A stretch of 5,181 nucleotides of DNA from Frankiales bacterium (lineage in GTDB: Bacteria > Actinomycetota > Actinomycetes > Mycobacteriales > Jatrophihabitantaceae). The DNA lies in NCBI GenBank assembly GCA_025963265.1, contig JAOPUY010000429.1, forward strand, positions 1 to 5,181, in the 5' to 3' direction. The notes beneath the pieces were generated by a model. It ran no database searches, had not been told where the DNA came from, and worked only from the letters and a program-made list of their open reading frames with translations. Of the stretch, positions 4,190 through 5,181 are shown one piece after another (the first letter of the stretch is position 1; every line of letters begins with the position of its first letter). Position numbers and translations under genes: made by a program.

Positions 4190-5181
4190 ATGGTCATTGT
4201 CATGTCGCCCAGCGCCGGGGACGCCGAGATCGCCGCGGTCATCAGCCACGTCGAGTTGCACGGCGGCCAAGCCTTCGTCAGCCGGGGCGTGAGCCGGACC
4301 ATCATCGGCGTGGTGGGTTCGGAGACGGTGCTGGAGACGATGGAAGCCGACGGTCTGGCCGGGGTGGCCGACACCATGCGGATCACCGCTCCCTACAAGC
4401 TGGTGTCAGCGGCCAATCACACCAAACGCACCACGGTCAGGGTCGGCGGCGTGCCGATCGGGCCCGAGACGTTCACCCTGATCGCCGGACCGTGCGCGGT
4501 GGAGACGCCGGAGCAGACCTACGAGTCGGCGATGCTGGCCAAGCGGGCCGGCGCGACCTTGTTGCGGGGCGGCGCCTACAAGCCGCGCAGCTCCCCCTAC
4601 GCCTTTCAGGGGTTGGGCCTCGACGGGCTGAAGATTCTGTCGGAGGTCCGCGACGCGACCGGTCTGCCGTTCGTCACCGAGGTGCTCGATGTGAAGGACG
4701 TGGACGACGTCGCCGAGCACGCCGACATGCTGCAGATCGGCACCCGCAACATGCAGAACTTCGGGCTGCTGCAGGCGGTCGGCGGCGTGGGCAAGCCGGT
4801 GATGCTCAAGCGCGGATTAGCGGCGACGTATGAGGAGTGGCTGATGGCCGCGGAGTACATCGCGCAGCGCGGCAATCTCGACATCGTGTTGTGCGAGCGC
4901 GGCATTCGAGGCTTCGAGCCCTCCATCCGCAACATGTTCGACGTGTCGGCGGTGCCGATGATGCAGTCGCTGTCGCACTTGCCGATCATCGTCGACCCCT
5001 CCCACGCCGCCGGCCGCCGCGACCTGGTCGTGCCGCTGGCCCGCGCGGGCATCGCGGCCGGCGCCGACGGGGTGATGGTCGACGTCCACCCGCACCCGGA
5101 GGCGGCGCTCGTCGACGGCGCGCAGGCGTTGTTCGGCGAGTCTCTGGACGAGTTGGCCCAAGTGGTCACCACCTTGCCAGC
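4190..5181 (+). CDS. aroF: Type I-beta 3-deoxy-7-phosphoheptulonate (DAHP) synthase, 3' end cut
   Basis: This enzyme condenses phosphoenolpyruvate and erythrose 4-phosphate, the first step of the shikimate pathway to aromatic amino acids. I translated 330 codons from ATG 4190; no stop is reached before the window edge. Residues 1 to about 72 form the ferredoxin-like regulatory domain of type I-beta enzymes (SRGVSRTIIGVVG, 31-43), usually the site of feedback control by Tyr/Phe. The TIM-barrel part shows LIAGPCAVE (97-105), LLRGGAYKPRSSPYAFQG (124-141), IGTRNMQNF (183-191), MLKRG (205-209), LCERGIRGFE (234-243) and IVDPSHAAGRR (267-277). Predicted metal ligands are Cys102, His272, Asp298 and Asp309, the same numbering as the Thermotoga enzyme, but with Asp where that has Glu298. 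Family length near 340 means only a few residues are missing. No chorismate mutase domain is present in the visible part. Confidence 0.93.
   Translation, partial: MVIVMSPSAGDAEIAAVISHVELHGGQAFVSRGVSRTIIGVVGSETVLETMEADGLAGVADTMRITAPYKLVSAANHTKRTTVRVGGVPIGPETFTLIAGPCAVETPEQTYESAMLAKRAGATLLRGGAYKPRSSPYAFQGLGLDGLKILSEVRDATGLPFVTEVLDVKDVDDVAEHADMLQIGTRNMQNFGLLQAVGGVGKPVMLKRGLAATYEEWLMAAEYIAQRGNLDIVLCERGIRGFEPSIRNMFDVSAVPMMQSLSHLPIIVDPSHAAGRRDLVVPLARAGIAAGADGVMVDVHPHPEAALVDGAQALFGESLDELAQVVTTLP

Noticed and set aside
4606..5172. 188-codon minus-strand open frame opposite the DAHP synthase gene
   Set aside because: The plus strand here encodes strongly conserved DAHP synthase motifs; the antisense translation resembles nothing.

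Overview
The window looks like chromosomal DNA of a high-GC actinomycete (Actinomycetota). The evidence is strong GC bias at third codon positions, a PASTA-type Ser/Thr kinase, a heterodimeric CrtYc/CrtYd lycopene cyclase, an Rv2175c-family DNA-binding protein, and apparent leaderless promoters (TANNNT hexamer 6-7 nt from a start codon). I cannot name a genus from sequence alone. The window is almost fully coding; the longest non-coding stretch is the 118-nt divergent promoter region at 1938-2055. I see no RNA genes, insertion sequences, CRISPR arrays or clear intrinsic terminators.

Left half, minus strand (transcribed leftward from about 1937): a small spermidine-synthase-fold methyltransferase-like protein (1937-1098), an Rv2175c-like winged-helix DNA-binding protein (1072-695), and the lycopene cyclase subunits CrtYc (670-281) and CrtYd (284-1, running off the left edge). 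Gaps are 25 nt, 24 nt and a 4-nt overlap, so this reads as one operon that makes carotenoid end rings and carries a putative phospho-regulated DNA-binding protein. The CrtYc tail is encoded by eight tandem hexamers.

Right half, plus strand: a PknL-like transmembrane Ser/Thr kinase with four extracellular PASTA repeats (2056-4167), then after 22 nt a type I-beta DAHP synthase (4190 to beyond 5181; all but the last few residues appear to be present).

The set resembles the M. tuberculosis neighbourhood idsA2-mptA-Rv2175c-pknL-aroG, where PknL phosphorylates Rv2175c. Here it is remodelled. A spermidine-synthase-like gene sits between kinase and presumed substrate, the kinase keeps PASTA sensors that M. 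tuberculosis PknL lacks, the isoprenoid genes are carotenoid cyclases, and the DAHP synthase belongs to a different family from mycobacterial AroG. The most useful leads are this kinase-substrate module with its inserted gene, the three leaderless-type starts, the DAHP synthase replacement with an Asp at a metal-ligand position, and the repeat-encoded linker-like tail of CrtYc.
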